DNA from: Kineosporiaceae bacterium
GTDB taxonomy: Bacteria > Actinomycetota > Actinomycetes > Actinomycetales > Kineosporiaceae
Length of the DNA: 64,000 nucleotides
NCBI GenBank assembly: GCA_016713225.1
Contig: JADJPO010000003.1
Location: forward strand, 930,001 to 994,000
Reading direction: 5' to 3'
The notes under the pieces were generated by a model, which was given only the letters and a program-made list of their open reading frames with translations, searched no databases and had not been told where the DNA came from. A program made the position numbers and the translations under genes. Of this stretch, positions 7,397-17,251 are shown piece after piece (position 1 is the stretch's first letter; each line of letters begins with the position of its first letter).

Positions 7397-9010
7397 CTAC
7401 TCCGCCACATCGGTGAGTTCGTCGTAGCTCAGGCCGCTACTGCTCTCGGCACGGCCACTGCGCGCCGCCCAACTACTCCATACCCGTCTCGTCCCATCCG
7501 TCGCCCGAGCGAGGTGACTGCGCCGGGTCACCCGACGCCCCACCCGCGGCAGCTCACTGGTGACCAGCCGGAACGGCGAGCCCTGTGTCAGCAGCGTCCC
7601 CACCGGGCCGCCGCCCTTCTGCTCGAGGGACTCCCCACCCTCGACGGGCACGAGAGGCAGCCAGGAGTCCGGGACCGTGCTGGCCAGTCGATATCGCAGG
7701 GTGGACGTCCGCACGGGAGCGGGCGCCTGCTCTGCCTCGACCTGACGGCGTTCGACCGCCCCGCCGGCCGGGCCGGGAACGCGCATCTCGATGCCCCAGG
7801 CCAGGTTCGCCGCCTCGTCCCGGGTGAACAGCACCTCCTCGGCGACCGGACCGTCGAGGACGTCCACCGCGCACGGCGCGATCAGCAGCCGACCCTCGGT
7901 GTCGCCGTCGATCTCGAACATGCGCCACGGTCTGCGCCCAGGCAGCGTGCCCGCGCGAGGGATCGTCACCCGCTCGCCATACGTGGTGAGCACCTCCAGC
8001 CGAGTGATCCGGGTGAGGCTGCCGGCAGGCACCGTGAGCGGCACCACGAAGAAGTCGTTGCCGTACACCAGGGCGAACTCGGCGAGCAGCAGCCGGCCGA
8101 GGTCGTCGGGCGCGGCCTCGAGACGGCCGAGATCGACCGCGCGGTTCTCGAACTCCCACCAGCGCGAGGACGGCATTCCGGGGAAGGCAAGCCGCCCCGG
8201 CAGCACCGTGAGCGGCCCGGTGGGGACCGGAGCCGGGTCTCCGGCCCCGAGCGTCCCGGAGCCGACGTCAAAGGTGTGCCAGTCGACGCGGCCACCCCGG
8301 TGATCGGGCGCGTGCAGCGTGACGGCCCCGGACGCCGTGCGGGCGCCCAGGGCGAACGGCGCAGCGAGCCTGTCCGCCTGCCACGCCCCGGTCGGTAGCG
8401 GGTGGCGGGCATCCCACCAGTCACCGAAGGCATCGAGAGCACGGTCGAAGGCATCGGCGGTGATGGGGCGGACACCGATCCGCTCACGCACCGAGGAAGG
8501 GTCGGGGAAGGCAGGTGCCAGCCGCAGGGCCAGCCCGTCGATGGCGCGCCCACCCAGCAACGCCGCCCTCCGGACGCCCAGATCATCCGACCGGGAGCTC
8601 TCGTCGCCCGACAGCACCGACACGGCGAACTCGCGCCGCAACGCCTCCCCGTGTTCGCGGACCAGATCGTCACCGAGGAACCGCAGGAACCGTGACCCGG
8701 CGGCCGCGCGCTCGCGTCGACCGACAGGATCGGTCACTGCGTCCACCAGCGACTCCAACGGCACTCCGTGCGGCAGAGGCGTCCCGTTGTCACCGGCGGC
8801 CGGTGTTCCGGCTGCCCATCGGGTGATCGGCGCGACCTCGTAGGCGATGGTGGCCGACACGATCGAGGCGGTGTCCGATCCGGTCAGCTCACCGACCTGG
8901 TCCTGGCGACCCAACAGCCAGAGCGGATCACCGACCCGCGCGGCCAGACCCGGCAGCGACTCGCTGCGCGTGCGCGGCTCGAGCCGGTTCCATGTGGTCA
9001 GTGATCCCAT
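7397..9010 (-). CDS. Last gene of the giant operon: 537-residue protein of unknown function
   Basis: Start ATG 9010 lies 4 bp after the previous stop, with GGGGAGC just upstream. No signal peptide or membrane segment is visible. The N-terminal ~150 residues are helical and acidic. The middle contains SRWWEFENRAVDLGRLEAAPDD and AEFALVYGNDFFVVPLTVPAG, followed by a beta-rich segment with TTYGERVTIPRAGTLPGRRPWRMFEIDGD. The region ELPRVGRRVTRRSHLARATDGTRR near the C-terminus is strongly basic. I do not recognise a named family. Position and coupling place it with the other four proteins of the operon, probably as a structural or assembly partner. A weak hairpin (CCCGC-CCA-GCGGG, 7341-7353) lies 44 bp past the stop. 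Confidence 0.88.
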   Translation of the reverse strand: MGSLTTWNRLEPRTRSESLPGLAARVGDPLWLLGRQDQVGELTGSDTASIVSATIAYEVAPITRWAAGTPAAGDNGTPLPHGVPLESLVDAVTDPVGRRERAAAGSRFLRFLGDDLVREHGEALRREFAVSVLSGDESSRSDDLGVRRAALLGGRAIDGLALRLAPAFPDPSSVRERIGVRPITADAFDRALDAFGDWWDARHPLPTGAWQADRLAAPFALGARTASGAVTLHAPDHRGGRVDWHTFDVGSGTLGAGDPAPVPTGPLTVLPGRLAFPGMPSSRWWEFENRAVDLGRLEAAPDDLGRLLLAEFALVYGNDFFVVPLTVPAGSLTRITRLEVLTTYGERVTIPRAGTLPGRRPWRMFEIDGDTEGRLLIAPCAVDVLDGPVAEEVLFTRDEAANLAWGIEMRVPGPAGGAVERRQVEAEQAPAPVRTSTLRYRLASTVPDSWLPLVPVEGGESLEQKGGGPVGTLLTQGSPFRLVTSELPRVGRRVTRRSHLARATDGTRRVWSSWAARSGRAESSSGLSYDELTDVAE

Positions 9011-9014
9011 CGGA

Positions 9015-12000
9015 TCAGCTCCCCAGGTCCGTCGAGACGGTGTCGCCGGCCGGATCGCCGCCGACGTTGTGAGCCAGCAGCAGAGCCGGCAGAAGATGGC
9101 CGACGACCGGCACCAGATCCGGATCGACCATCCGTATCCGCGCCAGGTCGGCCGTCTCGAGGACCACGTCGAGTACCGTCGGGTCGTCCCACGGCACGTC
9201 CGGGTCAGGATGCACCGCCAGCAGCAGCGCCTGCGGCGCCTCGTTCGAGGGGACGTCGAGGTGCAGCGCGATCGCTGTGTCCTCCGCGTCGTCCGGCACC
9301 ACCTCGACCCAGGTATCGACCGCGAGCATCGCCCACGGCCCAGGCGTCAGCCGCATGGGCTTGTCGGGTGGCACGGTGTGTCGTGGTGGCGCCCCCAGCC
9401 CGGCGATCTCGATCGCCACGCCCCCCGCACGAATCCCCGCCGGCCCGATCGCCGACGCGGGTAGGCCCAACCAGCCCCAGCCATCGTCCGGGTGTTGGAC
9501 GACGGTCCAGTGACCGCCTGCCCCGCCGGCCGCCTCCGCCAGCAACAGCGCATCCGACAGTCGCCCGCTCGGCTCGCGCGCTCGCGCCACGTCCTCGAAC
9601 CAATCGCTGACGACGTCGTCGTCCGTGCCGTCGGCCACCGCGGGCGCGGCACTCCCGCTCGGGTCGACGGTGAACAGGGGCAGCGCCCGGAAGCCCGCGC
9701 CGAAGATCGCCGCCAGCGCTGCAATCGGGTCCGTGGCCGCGGCGGCCTGAGCAAGCCGTGCTCGGCCCAGCGTGACGGCCTCTCGAGCCTGCCCCGCCAA
9801 CACCGTCGCGGATTCGATGCTCGAGCCGGCCACATCTGCCGGGCAAACCCCGGGCAGGCCGTGAGCGGCCAACAGTTCGAGTGCATCGCGCACCGTCTCG
9901 AGCTCGGCTGCCTCGGGCAGGCCCAACGCGGCAACGGCAACGGACAGGTCGCACGTGGCCGGCAGATCGGCCAGTGACGGCAACTCCTCCTTCTCCGGCA
10001 CGGCGGCGTAGGTGGTGGGGAACAGCGCCGCGACCGCTGCGCGTCCGGCGTCGTCGAGGGACACGGTGTCCCGGAGTGCGGCCAGCGCAGCAGTCAGGCT
10101 CGCTGTGGCCGCGGCTGCCCGGCCGTCGAGTTCACCGGTGTCCACAGCGGGATCGGCACGGGTGCCGGAAGGGCCCAGGTCAGCCGCCGTGCCCTCGCGG
10201 CCGGCGGCGACCACGGCCCGCAGCGCCTCGGCAAGGGTCAGCAGGTCGGGGAGCGTCAGCACCGATGCGGGCCAGGTCGGGTCACGGTCGAGAAGAAACT
10301 CGGGCACCGCCGTCCGGCCGGCCTTGGGCGGCAGGAGAGCGACGTGACGGCGCAGCCGCGCACCCAGGTCCGTCTGGGCGAGGTCGGCGACGTTGGCCGG
10401 GGACGTGGCCAGGACGTCGAGCGGGCACAGGCCGAGGGCAGCCAGCGTGAACTCCTCCTGGTAGCCGGTGGACGCGCCAGTGGACGGATCCCGGTAGCCG
10501 ACGCGCCAGTGCACCCGGCTCGGGTCGCCCAGCGCGAGCGCGGCCCAGGCGTTCAGCCGGGGTTCGGCGACCGCCCTGACGTGCCGGGCCCGCTGTGCTG
10601 CGGTGGCGATCCAGACGCCCAGTGCCGCCGCGGCGAGAGGCTCGCCCGGGTCGGGGGCCACCATCAGCACCCGATGGGTCACCCCGGTCCCGGTCCGAGG
10701 CGATCGGACCACCTCTGGTTCCGGTGGCGGCAGCTCGCCTCGGGCCAGCGCGTCCAGGCTGCCGCCGGCGCGCAGGTGGTTGCGCTGCACGGTCTGGTGC
10801 ACGGCCTCGGCCAGGCCGAGATCGGCGACCGCGTCGGCTCCGTCACGAAGCCGGGCGAGCACCGCCACGGTCGCAGCGTGTTCGCGGGTACCGCGTTGAG
10901 GCAGGGCCTGTGACTGCCCGGACGGTGTTGCACCCCAGGTGATCTGGTCAGCATCGGCCAGTTTCAGCAGCTCCAGGCCATCCACCGTCAACAGGCCCGC
11001 GGCGGCGCTGGCGGGAGTGCCGGCGGGGTGGGGCGTGAGGACCCCGACGGCCTCGGGCACCAGGTGGCGGAACGCCGGCAGGTACTGAGCCAGGCCGGCC
11101 CGCTGCAGCTCGCTCTCGAAACGGTAGCCGAGCACGGCCGCCAGACTCTGGCCCTCACGCACGGCGTCCAACACCTCGAGCCCCAACCGGACCCGGCCGG
11201 ACGACAGGTCGATGCCGAGGGCTTGCCCGTCATGCGTGAGGTATCCCGACCGTAGGACCCCGGCGGTGACGGCATGTGCAGCGGACGGCGCGTGGACGTA
11301 TCCGGTGGTCGGCGAGGCCGCCGCTGCGGGCCTCAGGTCGCGGACGTAACCGTACCCCCCCACGTGCACCCCCGACGGCGCCTGCGCTCGAAGTGCGCGC
11401 AGCCGATCGGTGGCCACCGCGGTCACCCAGGCGTCGAGCCGGTGCCCGGCCGCGTCGAGGGTCACCGCCGTCAACCGGGTGAGCTCGGCCGCCGTCAGAG
11501 CCGCCAGCCGCCGGACAGCGGCCACCGCCTCAGCCGCAGCACGAACCTCGGGAGGCGCAGGCAGCGTGCGAGAGGCCTTGTAGACGACGTCGGCCAGCGG
11601 TACTCCCCGCAGGCTGGCCTCCATCAGGTGCCGCCACGAGGTGAGGGTGTGCGGGGTCACCGGATCGCGTTGGGTGAGATCCGCCAGATCGACCAGTTCC
11701 GGTTCCGGCAGCGGCGGCGGGTCTGCCGGCACCGGCACCAGGGCCAGGGCGGCGTCCGCGTAGGCCTGCAACAGGCTGTGCCGCACCAGGCGAGCCAGGA
11801 TCGGGGTGTCCGGCTCGCCCCAGCCACGGTGCAGGTCTGCGGGTGTGGCCTCGGCAAGCTCGGCCATCCAGGGCACCGTGTGATCCGGCTGGTGTGTTTC
11901 CGAAGCCACCAGCGGGATCGGCAGGTCGACCGCGGCGGTGGCGAAGCCGCCGGCCCCGAGCATCGGCAGCCGGGGGGCGTTCAGGCCCCATCTCTGCAGG

Positions 12001-14600
12001 AGTGGCTGGATCGCCGCCCAGGCGGGGGCTCCACCGGTATGCCCCCCCGTGAGGGTGCGCAACGCGTCACGCACCAGCGGGCCGACGAACGGGCGGGCTT
12101 GGTAGGCGATCGACACGTCTCCGGCGGTCAGGATGTCGAGCAGGGTACGGCCCGGGGTTCCGTCTGCGGGGTGCACGAAGGCGACCCTTGGCAGCGCCGA
12201 CCGCCAGGTCTCCATCAGTGCCCGGAGGAGGTTGATGCGCGCTGCCGCACCGTGCAGGCCCAGCTGAGGGGACGACACCGGCAACCACCGGGCGAAGGCC
12301 ATCGCCACGCCGCGCAGGACCTGCGGCGCCGAGTCTCCGGAGTGGATGGCCGCCTCTCGCCATCGGTCCAGGGTGCCGGCGTCGGTGAAGACGCCGCTCT
12401 GGTAAGTCCCCAGCCACCCGCCGCCCGCGAGACCTGAGTAGGAGCCCAGGATCAGCTGGACATCGTCACTCGCCTCCTGGCTCACGCCCACCCCGGCGCC
12501 GAACAGGATGGCGTCATCGGCCTTGGGGCCGAACGGCTCCGGGGCGGAGAACCCCTCGACCAGGCCGCCGTCGGGGGTCAGTCCTCGAGCCACCCGGTAG
12601 ACCAGCGGTGTCGACCCGGCCGCTGCGGGCTGGTCGGCGGGCACGGTCGTGCTGACCACGATCAGGTCGACCCCTCCGCTGCGCGGATTGGTGATCAGCT
12701 CGGCCCCGAGGATCCGCTCCGCCGGATCGAAGGAGGCGGTGACGTCCACGGGCGGCGCCCAGCCCCCGCTCACGTGACCGTCGCGGCCCACTCCCCGGCC
12801 GAGGTAGAGGCTGACCTGTTGCGGCCCCCCTCGTCCCGGCAGGGCGGCGACGACGACGACATCGGTGCCCCCGGGCCCGTCGGGCCCGTGCACGCGCGCA
12901 CCGGTGAGGGTGCCGCAGGCGATCCCCACCGACAGCGGTGCGCCCACCGCCTTGGACGCGTCGGGCATCGGCACGGCCACGGCGCCGGCCTTCACCAGGG
13001 ACGGACCCTTCCTCCCGTCGTCGACCACATCGAACAGCGGGCAGTCGAGGACCGGCGTCCGATTGCCGTCCAGCACCGCGGTACCCGCGTGGGCCACGAT
13101 CAGCTGCACGTGGCGATCGCCGTCCCGGTCCCGGTAGGCCAGCGACACCGCCGTCGCATTCGCCGGGGTGTCCACGGCGCCGAGCGACGCGCTGAACGAA
13201 TAGGCCCCCCGGGAGTCCAGCTGGCCGAGCACGGTCAGGTCGGTCCGGCGACGTCGGGTTCCCACCAGGGTGGCGACGACGACGTTGCCGCGATCCTGGT
13301 GGGGGCGCCAGCGGGTCATCGCGGTGACCGGCAGCACGCCGTATGGCTGGTCCCCCACCCGCAACGCCGGCAGCGGGCCGCCTGGGCGCACGGTGTCCAC
13401 CGTCCATCGCCGCCACGGCTCGAGCTGGTCGTCGACCTCGTTGAACCGCAGCATCCGGGTCAGGTAGTACCCCCAACTGCCTGGCCACAGCGCCGCGGCG
13501 AGGTCTGCCTGTCCGGCCACTCCGCGCCGGGGCGAGCCGCCCAGGTCGGACAGGGGTGTGAGCGGGATTCCGAGCGCCGCGGCGAGCACGTCGGCGTCCG
13601 ACCCGTCACCGGCGACCACCCGGGGGCCGGCCTCGGCCAGGCGCAGCTCGGCGACGTCGAGCGGGTCGGTGCTGCCGTGCCCCGAGCGGTTCTCGTCGGT
13701 GTTGTTCGTCGGGGTGCCGGGGGCTACCAGGTCGAGCCCGGCGTGGTGACGGTGGCCGGTGAGCACGGCCTCGAGGGCGGCGGCCGAGGCGGCAGGGTCC
13801 TCGGTGGCCCGGACGCCGGTGACCACCAGCAGGTCGATCGGGTCCTCGTCGGGCAGAGCCAGCACGATGCCGGTGCCGGCACGCACGGCGGCGTCGAAGT
13901 CGACCATCCAGAGCATGCCGTCGTCGGTGGGCTCCCCGGGCCGGGGCTGTGCGGCAGGGTCCGGTCCGGCGGGCAATGGTCGGACGACGAGGGGTCCGTT
14001 CGCCCGGGCGAGCACGCTGCCGCCGCGGAGAGCGTGCACCACCCAGCGATCGGGCTGGAGCACGGCTCGGCGTGGTCGCGACCAGCGCGCGGGCTGGGTG
14101 AGCACGGCGGGGAACGTCGGGGTGGCACCGGGCGTCCGGGGATTCGTCGGGGTCAGCACGCGGCGTACCCAGGTGGCGCGCAGCCGCCCCACTCGGGTGG
14201 TCAGCGCCGTCCACGCGGCGAGCCGGTCGCCGTCCCCCGTGGCGCCGTCGGCGGCCGTCCACGTCGCGGCCCAGTAGGTTCGGCCGGCGTCGATCTCGGT
14301 CGGGGTCAGCGGCGCCTCGTGCTCCTCGACGTCCACCTCGGGGTAGACCCGCACCAGCAGTTCCGGGCCGCCGCCGGACCGGCGGTAGCGGGTTTCGATC
14401 CGCACGGGCAGCAGCACCAGCGGCACGCGGGCGTCGAGCGTGCCGACGGCCCCGTCGACCGCGGCGTCGAAGGCGGCCTCGGCCAGCTCGGCGGCGGCGA
14501 TCAGCGCCGGGATCCCGGTCCGGTCGGCCAGCGCGCGGGCGCGGATCGCCCGGGTGCGCAGGGCGAGCAGTCCGTCGTAGCTGGGTCGTGCCGCGGTCAT
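9015..14600 (-). CDS. Giant 1861-residue protein of the DUF6603-type operon, function unknown
   Basis: Its ATG at 14600 overlaps the previous stop in an ATGA. No signal peptide or membrane segment is evident. The N-terminal ~100 residues are Ala/Arg/Leu-rich helix. A beta-rich zone follows, with ELLVRVYPEVDVEEHEAP and an RVGDQPYGVLPVTAMTRWRP motif near residue ~420. After it come repeated strands resembling a beta-propeller or FG-GAP-like region (VVVATLVGTRRRRTDLTVLG, VSLAYRDRDGDRHVQLIVAH, DVQLILGSYSGLAGGGW). The remaining half is mainly helical and acidic (LAELAEATPADLHRGW, long Ala/Leu heptads). The final ~200 residues return to beta structure. No catalytic motif is recognisable. It is much larger than typical cytoplasmic enzymes and may be a scaffold. 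Confidence is high that it is a gene and low on its role. Confidence 0.9.
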   Translation of the reverse strand: MTAARPSYDGLLALRTRAIRARALADRTGIPALIAAAELAEAAFDAAVDGAVGTLDARVPLVLLPVRIETRYRRSGGGPELLVRVYPEVDVEEHEAPLTPTEIDAGRTYWAATWTAADGATGDGDRLAAWTALTTRVGRLRATWVRRVLTPTNPRTPGATPTFPAVLTQPARWSRPRRAVLQPDRWVVHALRGGSVLARANGPLVVRPLPAGPDPAAQPRPGEPTDDGMLWMVDFDAAVRAGTGIVLALPDEDPIDLLVVTGVRATEDPAASAAALEAVLTGHRHHAGLDLVAPGTPTNNTDENRSGHGSTDPLDVAELRLAEAGPRVVAGDGSDADVLAAALGIPLTPLSDLGGSPRRGVAGQADLAAALWPGSWGYYLTRMLRFNEVDDQLEPWRRWTVDTVRPGGPLPALRVGDQPYGVLPVTAMTRWRPHQDRGNVVVATLVGTRRRRTDLTVLGQLDSRGAYSFSASLGAVDTPANATAVSLAYRDRDGDRHVQLIVAHAGTAVLDGNRTPVLDCPLFDVVDDGRKGPSLVKAGAVAVPMPDASKAVGAPLSVGIACGTLTGARVHGPDGPGGTDVVVVAALPGRGGPQQVSLYLGRGVGRDGHVSGGWAPPVDVTASFDPAERILGAELITNPRSGGVDLIVVSTTVPADQPAAAGSTPLVYRVARGLTPDGGLVEGFSAPEPFGPKADDAILFGAGVGVSQEASDDVQLILGSYSGLAGGGWLGTYQSGVFTDAGTLDRWREAAIHSGDSAPQVLRGVAMAFARWLPVSSPQLGLHGAAARINLLRALMETWRSALPRVAFVHPADGTPGRTLLDILTAGDVSIAYQARPFVGPLVRDALRTLTGGHTGGAPAWAAIQPLLQRWGLNAPRLPMLGAGGFATAAVDLPIPLVASETHQPDHTVPWMAELAEATPADLHRGWGEPDTPILARLVRHSLLQAYADAALALVPVPADPPPLPEPELVDLADLTQRDPVTPHTLTSWRHLMEASLRGVPLADVVYKASRTLPAPPEVRAAAEAVAAVRRLAALTAAELTRLTAVTLDAAGHRLDAWVTAVATDRLRALRAQAPSGVHVGGYGYVRDLRPAAAASPTTGYVHAPSAAHAVTAGVLRSGYLTHDGQALGIDLSSGRVRLGLEVLDAVREGQSLAAVLGYRFESELQRAGLAQYLPAFRHLVPEAVGVLTPHPAGTPASAAAGLLTVDGLELLKLADADQITWGATPSGQSQALPQRGTREHAATVAVLARLRDGADAVADLGLAEAVHQTVQRNHLRAGGSLDALARGELPPPEPEVVRSPRTGTGVTHRVLMVAPDPGEPLAAAALGVWIATAAQRARHVRAVAEPRLNAWAALALGDPSRVHWRVGYRDPSTGASTGYQEEFTLAALGLCPLDVLATSPANVADLAQTDLGARLRRHVALLPPKAGRTAVPEFLLDRDPTWPASVLTLPDLLTLAEALRAVVAAGREGTAADLGPSGTRADPAVDTGELDGRAAAATASLTAALAALRDTVSLDDAGRAAVAALFPTTYAAVPEKEELPSLADLPATCDLSVAVAALGLPEAAELETVRDALELLAAHGLPGVCPADVAGSSIESATVLAGQAREAVTLGRARLAQAAAATDPIAALAAIFGAGFRALPLFTVDPSGSAAPAVADGTDDDVVSDWFEDVARAREPSGRLSDALLLAEAAGGAGGHWTVVQHPDDGWGWLGLPASAIGPAGIRAGGVAIEIAGLGAPPRHTVPPDKPMRLTPGPWAMLAVDTWVEVVPDDAEDTAIALHLDVPSNEAPQALLLAVHPDPDVPWDDPTVLDVVLETADLARIRMVDPDLVPVVGHLLPALLLAHNVGGDPAGDTVSTDLGS

Positions 14601-17251
14601 GCCAGGTCCTCCGGGTGCATCAGGTCGCTGGCGTGGATGCAGACCCGGAAGGGGCGCTGCTCGCACCAGGCTGCGAGCTGGGCGCTGCTGGCGCCGCGCC
14701 CCCATCCGGGCAGCGTGACCCCGGTCAGGGGAAGGCCGAGGTCGACGTGCCCGGACGGAGTGCGTCCGACCGCGGGCCAGGACAGGTCTGCCGCGCCCCC
14801 GACGGGCGGGTCGGCGGCGGTCGCGTCCAGCCCGAGGCGTACCTCGGCCCACGGCTGCTGGAGCACGAAGAACCAGCCCGCACGCCCGGCCGCCGGGTCG
14901 GGGTCACCCAGGACGTCGTCGGGCAGGTCGAAGCCCACGTACCGGAGGTCGGGCGGGATCAGCCCGCTGAAGGCGGGGTGGCGCTGCGGGTAGGCGGTGG
15001 CGGTCGGGTCGGCCCCGGCGAGCGGATCGACCGGCACCCTGGCCGTGCCGGACCAGGTGGCCCGGGTGGCGTAGACGACGACGCGAGGGTAACGGCGCAA
15101 GAGCTCGCCGCGGATCACCAGGACGACGGGCCCCCGGCCGCCGAGCAGGTGGGTGCCCAACTCCCCCGTCCACGTCTGGTCGATGGCCGGCAGGTCGTCC
15201 CGCGCCCCGGACAGGGTCGCCGCACGGTCCCAGAACCGGCGCAAGCTGGTGCCCCTCTGGTCGGTCGGATAGCCGCGCCAGAGCAGCTCCCGGCCGAACT
15301 CGTGGTTCGCGCCGATCATCAGGCTCTCCACGAAGCGCTGGTTGGCCGGCACCGCAGCCACCCCCTCGGCGGGCAGCCCGTCCAGGCCGGGCAGGACCAG
15401 ATCCGGTGCGAGCGCCAGCAGGTCGCGGCTCAACGGGGTGTCGATCCGGGGCGCCGCCAGGATCGGGGTGAGCGGGTCCGCCGGCGCCCAGCCGGGTGGT
15501 GCGCCGATCCGGGCAGCCATCCGGGCGGTCACTGTCACCTCGGGCCGGGTGGCCGCGCTCAGCACCTCACGCAGGTGCGCCACGGGGAGTCTCGGCCGGG
15601 GCCGGGGCGCCTCGCGGGGCGGGCAGGGCGGCATGCCCTTCTGCTGAGCGAGAGCGGCGGTGAGGACGGCGTCCCATTCCTTGGCCGGCATCCCCGGGGG
15701 TCGGGCGCGGGCGAGCTGGGCCACGACGGGTGGGGTGAGGGCGCACCACGTGGGGTCGCCAGGCTCCGCTTCGGCGTCGATGGTCACCATGCCGTCGGGC
15801 GCGGGCCGAGGTGCCACCACGGGCAGGCCGTCGTTCACCTGGCGCAGCAGCTCGGCGGCGGAGGTGCCGCTGCGCCGGCCGAGGGGGCCGCGGGGGCGGA
15901 TGGCGCGGCGCAGCGCCGGCGACAGCAGCGCAGCAGGCACCCGGGTGCCGCCGACGTCTGCGGCGACGGTGCGCCCGGTATCCGGGTCGAGCACTCGCGC
16001 GTGCAGCGGGCCGGTGGCCTGCAGGTAGGTCTCGTCGTCGAGCCGTGCCAGCGTCTCGTGCAGTACGGTGCCCGCTCGCCTCGCCACCTGGCCCTGGCGC
16101 AGCAGCGCGTTCGCCGCCTCCACCTCACCGATCTGCTGCCACGCCGCCGCCATCAACGGCTCCTGGTGCTCGCGCACGAGCCTGGCCCCGACTGCCGCCG
16201 CTGCCCGGTAGCGAGGATCCAGGTTCAGCCGCGACAGCCAGGGCCGGGTGGTCGCGTCCAGCCGGCGTTCGAGAGCGTGCCAGCGGCCGTAGAACGGGGG
16301 CGGGACCGGCACCCCCAGCAGGGTGCGCACCCCGTCCACGATCTCGGTCATCCGCGTACGGAACGTGCTGTCCGGCAAGGGGTCCGGGCAGCTGCCCAGG
16401 GCTCCGGGGAATCGCCAGCCGGGCAGGTTCGGCAGGCCACCGGGCAACCCCGCGACCGTCACGGCCCGGCCGGAGGCGGCGTCCGGGCCGAGCGGCGCCC
16501 GATGCAATCGGGTGGCCAACGATTCGAAGTCGCCGTCCGCGCCGGTGCGAAACCGCCACGCGTGGAACGCGGGCAGGGTCGCGGGTTCGGCCAGTGCGCT
16601 GTCCCAGGCGGCCGCTGTGGTGGCAGATGCGGGGACCGCCAGCCCGAGGCCGGCCCGGCGTCCGGCCTCGAAGGCCGGCACCACCGCCGCGATGTAGCGG
16701 GTGTGCGAGCGCAGCAGACGCGGGCAGACCAGCCGTGAGATCGGTCGTTCAGCCGGCGTGGTCAGGTCGCTCAGCGCCTCGACCTGCGCATGCGCCCAGG
16801 CGTGGGATTGGGCCAGATCGGGCAGCTCGGCCCGGGCGTCGCTGACCTGCAGGACGGCGGGGCGGGTGCCGTCGCCGGGCTCGAGGTCGGCTGCGTCCTC
16901 CGCCACCACCACGAGCACGATCCAGGGGCGCAACCGATCGCCGTTGGGCGCCGCCGGCGTGAACAGCCAGGGCAGATCGGGGACGGCGAACTCGATGCTG
17001 CAGAACAGGTGCGGCTCGGCCTCCTGCGCACCGTCGGCGGGCTCGGTGCGCACGATGGCTCGGGCGTCCAGCGCGGTGACGTCGCCCGGGCCATGGACGT
17101 CGACGGTCACTGATCCGGAGTCTTCGGGCGCCGTACCCACGGTGACGCCCACGGGAAGGCTCGCCCGGGAGGGCAGCGGGCCGGACAACGGGTCGGCGCC
17201 GGTGACCGCGCCGGCCAGGCCGGTACGCACCCAGGGCAGATAGAGACTCAT
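14597..17251 (-). CDS. 884-residue protein of the DUF6603-type operon, function unknown
   Basis: It starts at ATG 17251 and ends at 14597, with ATGA overlaps at both ends. It opens MSLYLPWVRTGLAGAV without a cleavable signal. The first ~200 residues are beta-rich with an LRPWIVLVVVAEDAADLEPG strand-turn segment and ISRLVCPRLLRSHTRYIAAVVPAFEAGR. The middle is helical. A C-terminal part contains VPANQRFVESLMIGANHEFGRELLWRGYPTDQRGTSLRRFWD, then strands with GWFFVLQQPWAEVRLGLD and a Met/His-containing tail. The NHEFGRELLWRGYPTD block looks like a conserved family signature, but I cannot name the family. Tight coupling to its neighbours argues for a fixed stoichiometric complex. No membrane segment or enzymatic motif is visible. 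Confidence 0.9.
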   Translation of the reverse strand: MSLYLPWVRTGLAGAVTGADPLSGPLPSRASLPVGVTVGTAPEDSGSVTVDVHGPGDVTALDARAIVRTEPADGAQEAEPHLFCSIEFAVPDLPWLFTPAAPNGDRLRPWIVLVVVAEDAADLEPGDGTRPAVLQVSDARAELPDLAQSHAWAHAQVEALSDLTTPAERPISRLVCPRLLRSHTRYIAAVVPAFEAGRRAGLGLAVPASATTAAAWDSALAEPATLPAFHAWRFRTGADGDFESLATRLHRAPLGPDAASGRAVTVAGLPGGLPNLPGWRFPGALGSCPDPLPDSTFRTRMTEIVDGVRTLLGVPVPPPFYGRWHALERRLDATTRPWLSRLNLDPRYRAAAAVGARLVREHQEPLMAAAWQQIGEVEAANALLRQGQVARRAGTVLHETLARLDDETYLQATGPLHARVLDPDTGRTVAADVGGTRVPAALLSPALRRAIRPRGPLGRRSGTSAAELLRQVNDGLPVVAPRPAPDGMVTIDAEAEPGDPTWCALTPPVVAQLARARPPGMPAKEWDAVLTAALAQQKGMPPCPPREAPRPRPRLPVAHLREVLSAATRPEVTVTARMAARIGAPPGWAPADPLTPILAAPRIDTPLSRDLLALAPDLVLPGLDGLPAEGVAAVPANQRFVESLMIGANHEFGRELLWRGYPTDQRGTSLRRFWDRAATLSGARDDLPAIDQTWTGELGTHLLGGRGPVVLVIRGELLRRYPRVVVYATRATWSGTARVPVDPLAGADPTATAYPQRHPAFSGLIPPDLRYVGFDLPDDVLGDPDPAAGRAGWFFVLQQPWAEVRLGLDATAADPPVGGAADLSWPAVGRTPSGHVDLGLPLTGVTLPGWGRGASSAQLAAWCEQRPFRVCIHASDLMHPEDLA

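Noticed and set aside
12774..14993. 739-codon open frame on the plus strand
   Set aside because: It is antisense to the 1861- and 884-residue genes. Its translation is Gly/Arg/His/Gln-rich with no domain, as expected of shadows in GC-rich DNA; the minus strand has coupled starts and coherent proteins.
14588..16738. 716-codon plus-strand frame
   Set aside because: Shadow of the 884-residue gene, with low-complexity Arg/Gly/Pro composition and no ribosome site.
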